This document shows, in pieces, positions 1 through 6,126 of a stretch of DNA of 11,767 bases. Origin of the DNA: JAMLGJ01 sp047972145. GTDB taxonomy: Bacteria > Actinomycetota > Acidimicrobiia > Acidimicrobiales > Microtrichaceae. Position 1 is the first letter of the stretch. Every line of letters starts with the position of its first letter. Location of the stretch: NCBI GenBank assembly GCA_047972145.1, contig JBKEAI010000162.1, positions 1 through 11,767 on the forward strand, read 5' to 3'. Below the pieces are notes generated by a model, which was given only the letters and a program-made list of their open reading frames with translations, did no database searches and was not told the DNA's origin. The translations under genes and the position numbers were made by a program.

Positions 1-161
1 ACAACACCCGAACCCTCACCGCCACCGTCTGAACTGGCATCAGGATCACCGCTCTCGGGACTGGGACCGTCGTCGGTTCCATGGCAGGTACCACCGCCCA
101 GATGATCCGAACTGGTATCCACCTGCTCGGAATCACCCACCCGATCTCTCTTATCGAACAT
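1..161 (-). CDS. 5' fragment of an unrecognised acidic, low-complexity protein (runs off window)
   Basis: I do not recognise this product. Reading leftward from ATG at 159-161 the frame stays open to the window edge, giving about 53 residues. They begin MFDKRDRVGDSEQVDTSSDH and continue into a Gly/Ser/Asp/Glu-rich, probably disordered stretch, with no signal peptide or membrane segment. The ATG was chosen because a -10-like hexamer GATACT (169-174) lies exactly 7 nt upstream, the spacing seen at other starts here. The same frame is open back to a TAG near 477-479, so a GTG start at 419 or elsewhere is possible, but that extension would translate the 16-bp array. Third-position GC looks lower than in neighbouring genes, so this may be atypical DNA or not coding at all. 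Confidence 0.42.
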   Translation of the reverse strand, partial: MFDKRDRVGDSEQVDTSSDHLGGGTCHGTDDGPSPESGDPDASSDGGGEGSGV

Positions 162-168
162 ACATTCG

Positions 169-200
169 AGTATCGCGTAGGGGTGGGACAGAGACTTCAA
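169..200 (-). promoter_or_regulatory. Weak putative promoter of the leftward partial gene
   Basis: GATACT (169-174) ends 7 nt before the ATG at 161. TTGAAG (195-200) could be a -35 box, but the 20-nt spacer is long. Supported mainly by analogy with the other start sites in the window. Confidence 0.25.
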
Positions 201-302
201 CGACTGCGCGCAACGAGCTCTTCGAGTGGTTCTTCGCACGTCGATCCCGACCACGGCGTGAGCCCGGTGGTGTTCACCGGCGTCGATGGTGCTGTCGGAG
301 GT

Positions 303-376
303 GTCGCAGATGGGAGATGTCGCAGATGGGAGATGTCGCAGATGGGAGGTGTCGCAGACGGGAGGTGTCGCAGATG
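303..376. repeat. 16-bp tandem repeat, about 4.6 copies
   Basis: Units GTCGCAGATGGGAGAT lie at 303-318 and 319-334 (identical). Units at 335-350 and 351-366 carry one and two substitutions, and a partial unit GTCGCAGATG occupies 367-376. The period is not a multiple of three, so each copy is read in a new frame. The near identity suggests recent expansion by slippage. Confidence 0.93.
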
Positions 377-506
377 ACGGCGTGGTGCCGCCACGTGTCG
401 AAGAAGGCGGGTTGGGCACCTCGGATGCGAGTAGGTCAGACCACGAGACGGTGCCCGTCGCCCTATGGGGTCTCGGCTACTTGGGCGTCACCTGATGCGG
501 TGTAGG

Positions 507-540
507 CCTTCCGAAGCGCGCATCGCGCATCAGGCGAAGG
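507..540 (-). terminator. Possible terminator hairpin after the amidase gene
   Basis: GCGCG (516-520) pairs with CGCGC (524-528) around a 3-nt loop. An outer CCTTC (507-511) pairs with GAAGG (536-540). It overlaps the stop codon of the amidase gene and has no T tract, so it is only a candidate. Confidence 0.28.
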
Positions 541-1942
541 GGTCCGGCAAGGCGCGCTCGTGCCAACGGAACTCCGACTCGAGCTGGGCGGCGAGGCGGA
601 CCAGCACCGCCTCACCGAAGGGTGGGGCTGTGAACTGCACTCCGATCGGCAGGCCCTGGGCCGAGATGTGCACAGGAAGGCTGATCGCCGGCTGACCGGT
701 GATGTTGAACAGCGCCGTGTAGGCAGCCATCGGCGTGGCGTTGGTGACCGGAGCCATCGGGTCGCTGTCGGATCCCTCCCAGATCGAGCCCACCAACATC
801 GGTTCGATGGCCATCGTAGGGCTCAACAACAGGTCGTAGTCGCGGCCGAATGCGGCGGTGAACCTGCGCGATTCGCGCTGGAGGTCCATGACCGCCTCTG
901 AGTAGGTGATGGCGTTCGTGGCGAGCGCGGTCTCCCTGTGGGAACGGTTGTGCGGCTCCAACAGCGCAGGGTCTGTGATCTCGACGCCTGCTGTGATCGT
1001 GGACCACACGCTGAGGAATCCGGCGAGGAAGTCCTTCGCTGGGGGCCAGTCGACCGGAGTCTCGTCGATCACGTGCCCGAGTGAGCGGAGCACCTCTACG
1101 GCCGCATCCACCGCCGCAACGCATTCGCCGGCCGGCTCGATGCCGAGCGCGTTGGAATGCGTGACGCGGATCCTCAGCTTGCCGGGATCGGCTCCGACCT
1201 CCTCGGCGAGGGGGCGCTCGAAGGGCGGTGCGACCTCCCAGGCGCCTGGATCGGGACCGGCCATCACATCGAGGATTGCAGCCTGGTCTGCGACCGTGCG
1301 GGTGAGGATCCCCTGGGTCGACCCGGCGGTCATCTTGGTGGCGCGCGCGGTGATGCGGTGCCTCGACGCTTTCAGGCCCACCAAACCGTTGCAGCTCGCC
1401 GGGATGCGGATCGACCCACCTCCGTCGGAGGAGTGTGCGGCCGGCAGGATCCCCGCGGCCACCGACGCTCCCGCCCCACCCGATGAACCGCCCGGGGTGT
1501 ACTCGGTGTTCCAGGGGTTGCGGGTGGCACCGAAGCGCTCGGTCTCGGTCACCGAGATGGCTCCGAACTCGGGCGTTGTGGTCTTGCCGCTCAGGACGAA
1601 TCCCGCGGAGCGCAATCGCGCGACGGCCAGTTCGTCGTCGTCGGCGGGGGTGTCGGGCACCGCTTTCGATCCGTAGGTGGTGGGCCAGCCCCTCGCGTCG
1701 TTGAGGTCCTTGATGAGCATGGGAACCCCTGCGAACGGTCCGGGGTCCTCGCCCGCGCCGAGAGCCCGGTCGATCTCGGTGGCGTCGGCGAGCGCCTGCT
1801 CGTCGTCGCGGAAGCACACCGAATTGAGCACCGGGTTGAGGCGGTCTATGTCTTCGAGATGGGCTCGGAGCACCTCGACGGCACTGCGCTGGCCTGAACG
1901 GATCGACGCGGCGATCTCATGGGCGGTCTCTGGTGATGTCAT
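530..1942 (-). CDS. Amidase signature (AS) family amidohydrolase
   Basis: A 470-residue enzyme of the amidase signature family (GatA, FAAH and bacterial amidases), hydrolysing a carboxamide; the substrate cannot be told from sequence. The Ser-cisSer-Lys triad is complete: Lys78 in PMLIKDLND, cis-Ser153 in PGGSSGGAG and nucleophile Ser177 in GGGSIRIPAS, with the usual 24-residue Ser-Ser spacing. There is no signal peptide, so it is probably cytoplasmic. Full length for a stand-alone amidase. No gatC or gatB lies beside it, which argues against the Glu-tRNA(Gln) amidotransferase A subunit. ATG at 1940-1942 follows TACGGT by 7 nt and has no Shine-Dalgarno, suggesting a leaderless message. It is monocistronic and divergent from the leu leader. 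Confidence 0.93.
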   Translation of the reverse strand: MTSPETAHEIAASIRSGQRSAVEVLRAHLEDIDRLNPVLNSVCFRDDEQALADATEIDRALGAGEDPGPFAGVPMLIKDLNDARGWPTTYGSKAVPDTPADDDELAVARLRSAGFVLSGKTTTPEFGAISVTETERFGATRNPWNTEYTPGGSSGGAGASVAAGILPAAHSSDGGGSIRIPASCNGLVGLKASRHRITARATKMTAGSTQGILTRTVADQAAILDVMAGPDPGAWEVAPPFERPLAEEVGADPGKLRIRVTHSNALGIEPAGECVAAVDAAVEVLRSLGHVIDETPVDWPPAKDFLAGFLSVWSTITAGVEITDPALLEPHNRSHRETALATNAITYSEAVMDLQRESRRFTAAFGRDYDLLLSPTMAIEPMLVGSIWEGSDSDPMAPVTNATPMAAYTALFNITGQPAISLPVHISAQGLPIGVQFTAPPFGEAVLVRLAAQLESEFRWHERALPDPFA

Positions 1943-1955
1943 GGTGGAAACCGTA
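1943..1955 (-). promoter_or_regulatory. -10 element of a leaderless promoter for the amidase gene
   Basis: TACGGT (1950-1955) fits TAnnnT and is followed by 7 nt and then the ATG. That places the transcription start at or next to the first base of the start codon. No Shine-Dalgarno lies between. No clear -35 box is seen. Confidence 0.5.
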
Positions 1956-2020
1956 CCGTCGTCGGAGCGCCGAGCGGGTCGACAGGCCGTCTCGTCAGAT
2001 CAGGGTGTCCGGGCCCGCTG

Positions 2021-2032
2021 CCGACGCGTCGG
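2021..2032. promoter_or_regulatory. 12-bp perfect palindrome upstream of the leu promoter
   Basis: CCGACGCGTCGG lies 5 bp before the proposed -35 box of the leu leader, a plausible operator position. GC-rich palindromes of this size also arise by chance. Confidence 0.25.
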
Positions 2033-2037
2033 GTGCG

Positions 2038-2067
2038 TTGCTTTGTGGTGCCCCGTGGGCCTACCAT
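2038..2067 (+). promoter_or_regulatory. Promoter of the leuA leader transcript
   Basis: TTGCTT (2038-2043) and TACCAT (2062-2067) are separated by 18 nt. The -10 ends 7 nt before the leader-peptide ATG at 2075, so transcription should start at that codon. Confidence 0.5.
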
Positions 2068-2074
2068 CGAAGCG

Positions 2075-2113
2075 ATGACCGCTCGAGCCCGCGCCCTCCT
2101 GCTGCTGACCTAG
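2075..2113 (+). CDS. leuL: Leucine leader peptide of leuA (attenuation peptide)
   Basis: A 12-codon frame reads MTARARALLLLT and stops at TAG 2111-2113. Four consecutive leucine codons (CTC CTG CTG CTG, 2096-2107) precede a strong hairpin with a T-rich tail, and leuA starts 135 nt downstream. This is the layout of a leucine-responsive transcription attenuator, in which scarce Leu-tRNA stalls the ribosome on the leader. There is no Shine-Dalgarno. The TACCAT -10 sits 7 nt before ATG, so the peptide is probably translated from a leaderless mRNA. RNA-level control of leuA (leader peptides, the LEU element pseudoknot) has been predicted in Actinobacteria. The gene symbol follows the usual naming and is not a homology call. 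Confidence 0.8.
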   Translation: MTARARALLLLT

Positions 2114-2138
2114 GCGAGCCCGCCCACGCGTGCTCGCC
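2113..2138 (+). promoter_or_regulatory. Upstream stem of the leuA attenuator
   Basis: GGCGAGC (2113-2119) pairs with GCTCGCC (2132-2138) around a 12-nt loop, starting at the leader stop codon. Its 3' arm overlaps CGCCGAA (2135-2141), which could instead pair with TTCGGCG (2172-2178). Two mutually exclusive folds are therefore possible. Confidence 0.55.
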
Positions 2139-2173
2139 GAACCTCCTGCTCACGCAGGAGGTTCTTCAGTTTT
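2139..2173 (+). terminator. Attenuator terminator upstream of leuA
   Basis: A perfect 11-bp stem, GAACCTCCTGC (2139-2149) with GCAGGAGGTTC (2154-2164), closes a TCAC loop and is followed by TTCAGTTTT (2165-2173). This is the strongest intrinsic-terminator structure in the window, lying between the leader peptide and leuA. The 3' arm contains AGGAGG but no start codon follows at Shine-Dalgarno distance, so a role as a ribosome binding site is unlikely. Confidence 0.8.
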
Positions 2174-2191
2174 CGGCGCAGATCGCCAGGG

Positions 2192-2219
2192 ACCGACCCA
2201 TCAACACCGACCCATCGAC
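2192..2219. repeat. 14-bp tandem duplication in the leuA 5' untranslated region
   Basis: ACCGACCCATCAAC (2192-2205) is followed directly by ACCGACCCATCGAC (2206-2219), with 13 of 14 positions matching. It lies between the attenuator and the leuA ribosome binding site. Confidence 0.85.
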
Positions 2220-2248
2220 AGAGACAGAACGAGACAAGAGGACAGACC

Positions 2249-4024
2249 ATGCCACCCACCACCGCAGTGAAGCAGATGCCGTTCGACAAGTACCGGCCGT
2301 TCCTGCCCCTGGCGGGTGACGCAGAGGGGGCACCCAACGGCGGACTCAGGACCCGCAGTTGGCCCAACAGGACGCTCACGTCGGCTCCCACGTGGTGCTC
2401 TGTGGACCTCCGCGACGGCAACCAGGCGCTCATCGATCCCATGGATCCGGTTCGCAAGCGGGCCATGTTCGAGACCCTCGTGAAGATGGGCTTCAAGGAG
2501 ATCGAGGTCGGGTTCCCCTCCGCTTCACAGACAGACTTCGACTTCCTCCGTGAGCTCATCGAGGAGGACCTTGTACCCGCCGATGTCACCATACAGGTGC
2601 TCGTGCAGTGCCGAAAGGAGCTGATCGAGCGCACCTACGAGGCGTTGCGGGGGGCACCCGCCGCGATAGTGCACTTCTACAACTCCACCTCCGAGCTCCA
2701 GCGGCGCGTGGTCTTCGGCGAGGAACGCGAGGGGATAATCCGCCTCGCGACCGACGCTGCGAAGATGTGCAGGGAGCACCAGGACCACGCCGGCGACACG
2801 CGCATCCGCTACGAGTACTCACCGGAGTCCTTCACCGGCACCGAGCCCGACTTCGCGATAGAGATCTCTGCCGCGGTGATGGACGCTCTCGAGCTCGGCG
2901 ATGGCCCCGACGGCGAACCCGAGCAGGTCGTGATCAACGTGCCTGCAACCGTGGAGATGTACATGCCGAACATCTACGCGGACGTCGTCGAGTACGTGCA
3001 CCGCAACATGCCCAACCGCGATCGCGCGATCCTGTCGGTGCATCCCCACAACGACCGCGGAACCGCTGTGGCCGCGGCGGAGATGGCGTTGCTCGCGGGC
3101 GCGGAGCGCGTCGAGGGGACGCTGTTCGGCAACGGTGAGCGCACCGGCAACGTCGACGTGGTCACCATGGCGCTCAACATGTTCACCCAGGGTGTGGATC
3201 CCACCCTCGACATGTCCGACATCGACGCGATCCGTCGCACCGTGGAGTACTGCAACCGCCTCGGGGTGCACGAAAGGCATCCCTATGTGGGCGACCTCGT
3301 GTACACGGCGTTCTCGGGGTCGCACCAGGATGCGATCAAGAAGGGTCTGTCGGCGCTCGGGGTGCAGGACACCGAGGCCCGCTCGGGGTCGGACCGCTAC
3401 GAATCCTGGGAGGTTCCGTACCTGCCGATCGACCCCGCCCACCTCGGCCGCACCTACGAGGCCGTGATCCGTGTCAACAGCCAGTCCGGCAAGGGTGGCG
3501 TCGCGTACGTGATGCGCTCCGAGCACGGTCTCGACCTGCCCCGTCGCCTACAGATCGAGTTCTCCAAGACGATCCAAGGGATCACAGAGGACACCGGTAC
3601 CGAGATCACCCCCGCTGCGATGTGGGATGCGTTCTCAGTGGAGTACCTCGCACATGTCGACGAGAGTGCAGGTGACGGTGGCCGAGGGATCGTGTTCCGC
3701 TCAGCAGAGGCCACCTCCACTGCCGAGGGTGCCGAGGTGACCGTACAGCTCGTGATCGACGGTGAACCGACCACGGTGCAGGGTGTCGGCGGCGGTCCGA
3801 TCTCCGCGTTCATGGCCGGCCTCACCGAGACCCTTGGGCTCGACTTCGAGGTGGTCGACTACTCCGAGCACGCGGTGAGCGCCGGTTCGGATGCCACGGC
3901 AGCGGCGTTCGTGGAGGTGCAGTCCGGCGACGGCACGATCCGCTGGGGGGTCGGGATGCACGAGTCGATCCTGCTCGCCTCGCTGCGAGCTGTCGTATCA
4001 GCGGTCAACCGCCACCGCGGTTGA
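2249..4024 (+). CDS. leuA: 2-isopropylmalate synthase
   Basis: Catalyses the first committed step of leucine synthesis: acetyl-CoA plus 2-ketoisovalerate gives 2-isopropylmalate. 591 residues match the long actinobacterial type (as in M. tuberculosis). An N-terminal extension leads into a TIM barrel with VDLRDGNQ (Arg55, Asp56), SVHPHNDRG (metal ligands His265, His267) and FGNGERTGN (Asn301). A linker follows, then a C-terminal LeuA regulatory domain from about residue 440 to 591, where leucine normally feeds back. ATG 2249 is preceded by AGAGGA (2237-2242) with 6-nt spacing. Transcription is probably controlled by the leader peptide and attenuator upstream, so enzyme and mRNA would both respond to leucine. 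It is monocistronic here; leuB, leuC and leuD are not adjacent. Confidence 0.97.
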   Translation: MPPTTAVKQMPFDKYRPFLPLAGDAEGAPNGGLRTRSWPNRTLTSAPTWCSVDLRDGNQALIDPMDPVRKRAMFETLVKMGFKEIEVGFPSASQTDFDFLRELIEEDLVPADVTIQVLVQCRKELIERTYEALRGAPAAIVHFYNSTSELQRRVVFGEEREGIIRLATDAAKMCREHQDHAGDTRIRYEYSPESFTGTEPDFAIEISAAVMDALELGDGPDGEPEQVVINVPATVEMYMPNIYADVVEYVHRNMPNRDRAILSVHPHNDRGTAVAAAEMALLAGAERVEGTLFGNGERTGNVDVVTMALNMFTQGVDPTLDMSDIDAIRRTVEYCNRLGVHERHPYVGDLVYTAFSGSHQDAIKKGLSALGVQDTEARSGSDRYESWEVPYLPIDPAHLGRTYEAVIRVNSQSGKGGVAYVMRSEHGLDLPRRLQIEFSKTIQGITEDTGTEITPAAMWDAFSVEYLAHVDESAGDGGRGIVFRSAEATSTAEGAEVTVQLVIDGEPTTVQGVGGGPISAFMAGLTETLGLDFEVVDYSEHAVSAGSDATAAAFVEVQSGDGTIRWGVGMHESILLASLRAVVSAVNRHRG

Positions 4025-4060
4025 CCGCACACCACCGGCGCCGGGCCGACAACGCAGGCC

Positions 4061-4083
4061 GATCGCCCAGGGTTGGGCCGATC
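4061..4083. terminator. Possible bidirectional terminator between leuA and the CBS gene
   Basis: GATCGCCCA (4061-4069) pairs with TGGG (4074-4077) and CGATC (4079-4083), with C4078 bulged and a GGGT loop. It sits between convergent genes but has no T tract on either side. Confidence 0.33.
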
Positions 4084-4123
4084 CGCGATCAGCGTCCGGT
4101 CGCGATCAGCGTCCGGTCGCGAT
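4084..4123. repeat. 17-bp tandem duplication across the stop codon of the CBS gene
   Basis: CGCGATCAGCGTCCGGT occurs at 4084-4100 and again at 4101-4117, followed by a partial CGCGAT (4118-4123). The copies are identical. The second contains the functional TGA (4106-4108) and the last codons; the first lies beyond the stop. Confidence 0.93.
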
Positions 4124-4540
4124 GTACTCGTGGAGGGCTTCGGCCTCGGCTTCGAGTTCACCGACCCGGTGCTTGACGACATCGCCGATCGACACGATCC
4201 CCGACAACGAGCCGTCGACCACGACTGGAAGGTGTCGCATCCGGTACTCGGTCATCACACGCATCAGGTCGTCACAAGTGTCGGCTGGGTCGCAGGTGCG
4301 GACCTCGCTGGTCATCACCTGGGAGACGGGCTCGTCGAGGGCCTGGGCCCCACGTTCGGCGAGGCGTCGCACGATGTCGCGCTCGGAGACGATCCCCTCG
4401 ATCGATATGCCGTCGATGGACACGACGAGCGCCCCCACCCCGCGCAGTCGGAGCTCACCCGCTGCCTCGGCGAGAGTGGCACCACCCGCGATGGTCGCGA
4501 CGTTGGAACCCTTGTTCTCCAGAATCATGGCTACCCGCAT
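4106..4540 (-). CDS. Two-CBS-domain protein
   Basis: A 144-residue stand-alone Bateman module: CBS1 about residues 12-64 (ends GIVSERDIVRRLAERG) and CBS2 about 75-125 (RHLPVVVDGSLSGIVSIGD). Such pairs bind adenosyl ligands (AMP, ATP, SAM or NAD) and act as sensors or partners of other proteins. No effector domain is attached, so the partner is unknown. A short acidic helix closes the protein. The start at 4540 was chosen over longer in-frame readings because GGGGG (4547-4551) sits 6 nt upstream and the CBS1 fold begins at once; a longer frame exists only because the region is GC-rich and lacks stops. The 3' end carries an exact 17-bp tandem duplication. Cytoplasmic, convergent with leuA. Confidence 0.9.
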   Translation of the reverse strand: MRVAMILENKGSNVATIAGGATLAEAAGELRLRGVGALVVSIDGISIEGIVSERDIVRRLAERGAQALDEPVSQVMTSEVRTCDPADTCDDLMRVMTEYRMRHLPVVVDGSLSGIVSIGDVVKHRVGELEAEAEALHEYIATGR

Positions 4541-4603
4541 GGCACACCCCCGTGGGCCGACAGTTCCCCTTGGACCTCCCACGATACGCCGATCGGCTGT
4601 GGC

Positions 4604-4627
4604 GCGCGGGAGAAATCGAACCCGCGC
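4604..4627 (-). terminator. Hairpin downstream of the GH3 gene, possible terminator
   Basis: GCGCGGG (4604-4610) pairs with CCCGCGC (4621-4627) around a 10-nt loop, starting 11 nt past the stop of the hexosaminidase gene. There is no T run, but position and stem strength fit an actinobacterial terminator. On the minus strand the loop reads TTCGAT like a tRNA T-loop, but the geometry is wrong for a tRNA. Confidence 0.42.
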
Positions 4628-4637
4628 ATGAACAAGC

Positions 4638-6044
4638 TCAGGGGTCGTTGATGCCGCGGTCCACCACCTCGCCGGTGGTGCTGGAGCGCCCACCGGTCCC
4701 ACCGTTGCCGTTGCCGTTGGTGTTGCCGGAGCCGCCAGTGTCGCCGCCGGTGGAATCGTCGTCGTCGCCGGTGTCACCGGTCGAACGACCGTCGCCCTCG
4801 CCGGTTCCCTCCTGATCCGTTCCCGGCATCTGGGCGGCTCCGTCCAGGCCTTCCTCGTCGAGCGCGTCGGACTCGATCCTCCCGAGCGCACCGAAGGCGC
4901 TGACCGCGTCGAGGCACTCGCCTTCGATCCCCTTGAGGGCAAGCACGCGTCGTACCGACTCGGTGACCTGATCCGCCGGAATCCGTCCCTCGTCGATCGC
5001 GGACACCAACTGGGCGTGCGCGTCCTCGATCGCATCGGTGCCCGACAACAACGCGATGTCGGCCCCCGCGAGGATCGCGGCCTCAGAGGCATCGTTTTGG
5101 GTCGTGTTGTTGACGATCGCACCCATGCCGAGCGAGTCGGTGATCACGACCCCGTCGAAACCCTCGCGGCCTCGCAACTCATCGGTGATCGCCGCGCGCG
5201 ACAGCGAGGCCGGCTCACCGGTGGCGGTCAGTCCCGGTACCTCGGCATGGGCGACCATCACAGCGGGAACTCCACCGGCGATCACCGTGTCGAAGGCCCG
5301 TAAATCGTTGGCGCGCAGCTCGTCGATCGGCGAGAGCGTCGGAAGGGAGTTGTGCGGGTCGACGCTGGAGCCCCCGATCCCGGGCCAGTGCTTGACCACC
5401 GGAACCACTCCGGCATCGAGGTTCGCCTGTGCCACCGCGGAGGCGAACCCCGCGACCGTGTCGGGGTCGTCGCCGTAGGTTCGGGTTCCCAGGACTTTGC
5501 TCTCACCCACATCGGCCACCGGAGCGAAGTTCATCGTGATGCCCAGATCCGCCATCAAAGTGGCGTGCTCTGCGAACTGCTCCGCAGCCTCCTGGGGGGT
5601 GCCTTCGGCCATCTCCCGCGCCGAGGGGAGCCGTCCGACCGGGTAGCGGAGCCGCTGGACCGTGCCGCCCTCCTCGTCCACCGCCACCGTCGCCGGCAGC
5701 GGGGTGTCCGCGGTGACCTCGGTGAGCGTCTCACCGACGTCGCTGCGCTGGTTCCCCTTGAGGCCGAAGCCCCCGATCAGGCCAGCCTTCAGCGGTTCGG
5801 AAACACTGGCGGGATCCTCGACCATCGTCATCAGCAACTGCGACGCCTTAGCCCGGGTCGGCAGAGTGTCGGCGCAGTCCGGTGGTGTGGTCGTCGTGGT
5901 GGTCGTCGAGCCTGTCGTGGTGGTGGCATCGGTCGCCACCTGTGCGACCGATGTGCCCGCACACGCGGCGGTCGTGAGGACCACCAGGATCCCGAGCGGC
6001 ACTGCGAGCAGCGCCGAACGCTGTCTACTGGCCGGGTCCCTCAC
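4638..6044 (-). CDS. Secreted GH3 family beta-N-acetylhexosaminidase (NagZ-like)
   Basis: Glycoside hydrolase family 3 enzyme expected to release N-acetylglucosamine from peptidoglycan fragments outside the membrane. With GTG 6044 as start it has 468 residues: an N-terminal hydrophobic segment (about 11-27) ending LTTAACAG, where Cys28 is a possible but imperfect lipobox; a Thr-rich linker (about 40-53); and a GH3 barrel (about 60-390). Motifs seen are VKHWPGIGG with K218 H219, DPH with His231 (general acid position of the NagZ subgroup) and VITDSLGM with nucleophile Asp303. The last 70 residues are Gly/Asp/Ser/Asn-rich and probably disordered. GTG 6044 is preferred to ATG 6131 because TAGCGT (6052-6057) lies 7 nt upstream and a start at 6131 would run through the divergent DoxX promoter and start. 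Confidence 0.92.
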   Translation of the reverse strand: MRDPASRQRSALLAVPLGILVVLTTAACAGTSVAQVATDATTTTGSTTTTTTTPPDCADTLPTRAKASQLLMTMVEDPASVSEPLKAGLIGGFGLKGNQRSDVGETLTEVTADTPLPATVAVDEEGGTVQRLRYPVGRLPSAREMAEGTPQEAAEQFAEHATLMADLGITMNFAPVADVGESKVLGTRTYGDDPDTVAGFASAVAQANLDAGVVPVVKHWPGIGGSSVDPHNSLPTLSPIDELRANDLRAFDTVIAGGVPAVMVAHAEVPGLTATGEPASLSRAAITDELRGREGFDGVVITDSLGMGAIVNNTTQNDASEAAILAGADIALLSGTDAIEDAHAQLVSAIDEGRIPADQVTESVRRVLALKGIEGECLDAVSAFGALGRIESDALDEEGLDGAAQMPGTDQEGTGEGDGRSTGDTGDDDDSTGGDTGGSGNTNGNGNGGTGGRSSTTGEVVDRGINDP

Positions 6045-6057
6045 GGCCCCGACGCTA
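6045..6057 (-). promoter_or_regulatory. -10 element of a leaderless promoter for the GH3 gene
   Basis: TAGCGT (6052-6057) is followed by 7 nt and GTG 6044. This supports the shorter start and a transcript beginning at the start codon. Confidence 0.45.
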
Positions 6058-6098
6058 ATGGGCCGGCCGACGCTCGGAGCAACGGGTGCGCGATATGT

Positions 6099-6126
6099 GT
6101 CATGTCCGCTATTACTTGGACATGAC
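6099..6126. promoter_or_regulatory. Inverted repeat over the start of the DoxX-like gene, candidate operator
   Basis: GTCATGTCC (6099-6107) and GGACATGAC (6118-6126) are perfect 9-bp inverted arms with a 10-bp spacer. The element covers TATTAC (6110-6115, a possible -10) and the ATG at 6122. A dimeric repressor bound here would block transcription start. Confidence 0.5.
6110..6121 (+). promoter_or_regulatory. Possible -10 element of the DoxX-like gene
   Basis: TATTAC (6110-6115) ends 6 nt before ATG 6122, compatible with leaderless or near-leaderless transcription. No strong Shine-Dalgarno precedes this ATG. Confidence 0.35.

Larger units (their letters stand above)
162..529. other. Intergenic region of about 370 bp without a convincing gene
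   Basis: Short frames are open on both strands, but none has a recognisable protein, a good ribosome binding site or neighbour-like codon use. Several are long only because a 16-bp repeat shifts frame from copy to copy. The stretch contains the tandem array at 303-376, the possible promoter at 169-200 and a hairpin just past the amidase stop. Otherwise I see nothing definable. Confidence 0.5.

Noticed and set aside
81..377. A 98-residue plus-strand frame in the left region
   Set aside because: No recognisable domain, no ribosome binding site, and its C-terminal third is the translated 16-bp array. The opposite strand has better-placed start signals.
906..1676. A 256-residue plus frame inside the amidase gene
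   Set aside because: Antisense shadow of a gene with a full catalytic triad; the composition is Ser/Ala/Arg-rich without motifs.
2154..2164. GCAGGAGGTTC as a ribosome binding site for a second leader gene
   Set aside because: No ATG, GTG or TTG follows within usable distance, and the sequence is fully explained as the 3' arm of the attenuator stem.
4604..4627. Minus-strand T-arm-like sequence GCGGGTTCGATT followed by CCCGCGCGCC, suggesting a tRNA 3' end or attachment site
   Set aside because: The loop between the paired arms is 10 nt rather than 7, no acceptor partner, D-arm or anticodon arm lies upstream (that DNA codes the tail of the GH3 protein), and no integrase is present. A terminator hairpin explains it better.
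4106..5122. A 338-residue minus frame ending in the CBS protein
   Set aside because: Only the last 144 residues are CBS-like. The rest is Arg/Pro/Thr-rich and overlaps the GH3 gene in another frame, typical of a high-GC shadow. A good ribosome binding site supports the start at 4540.
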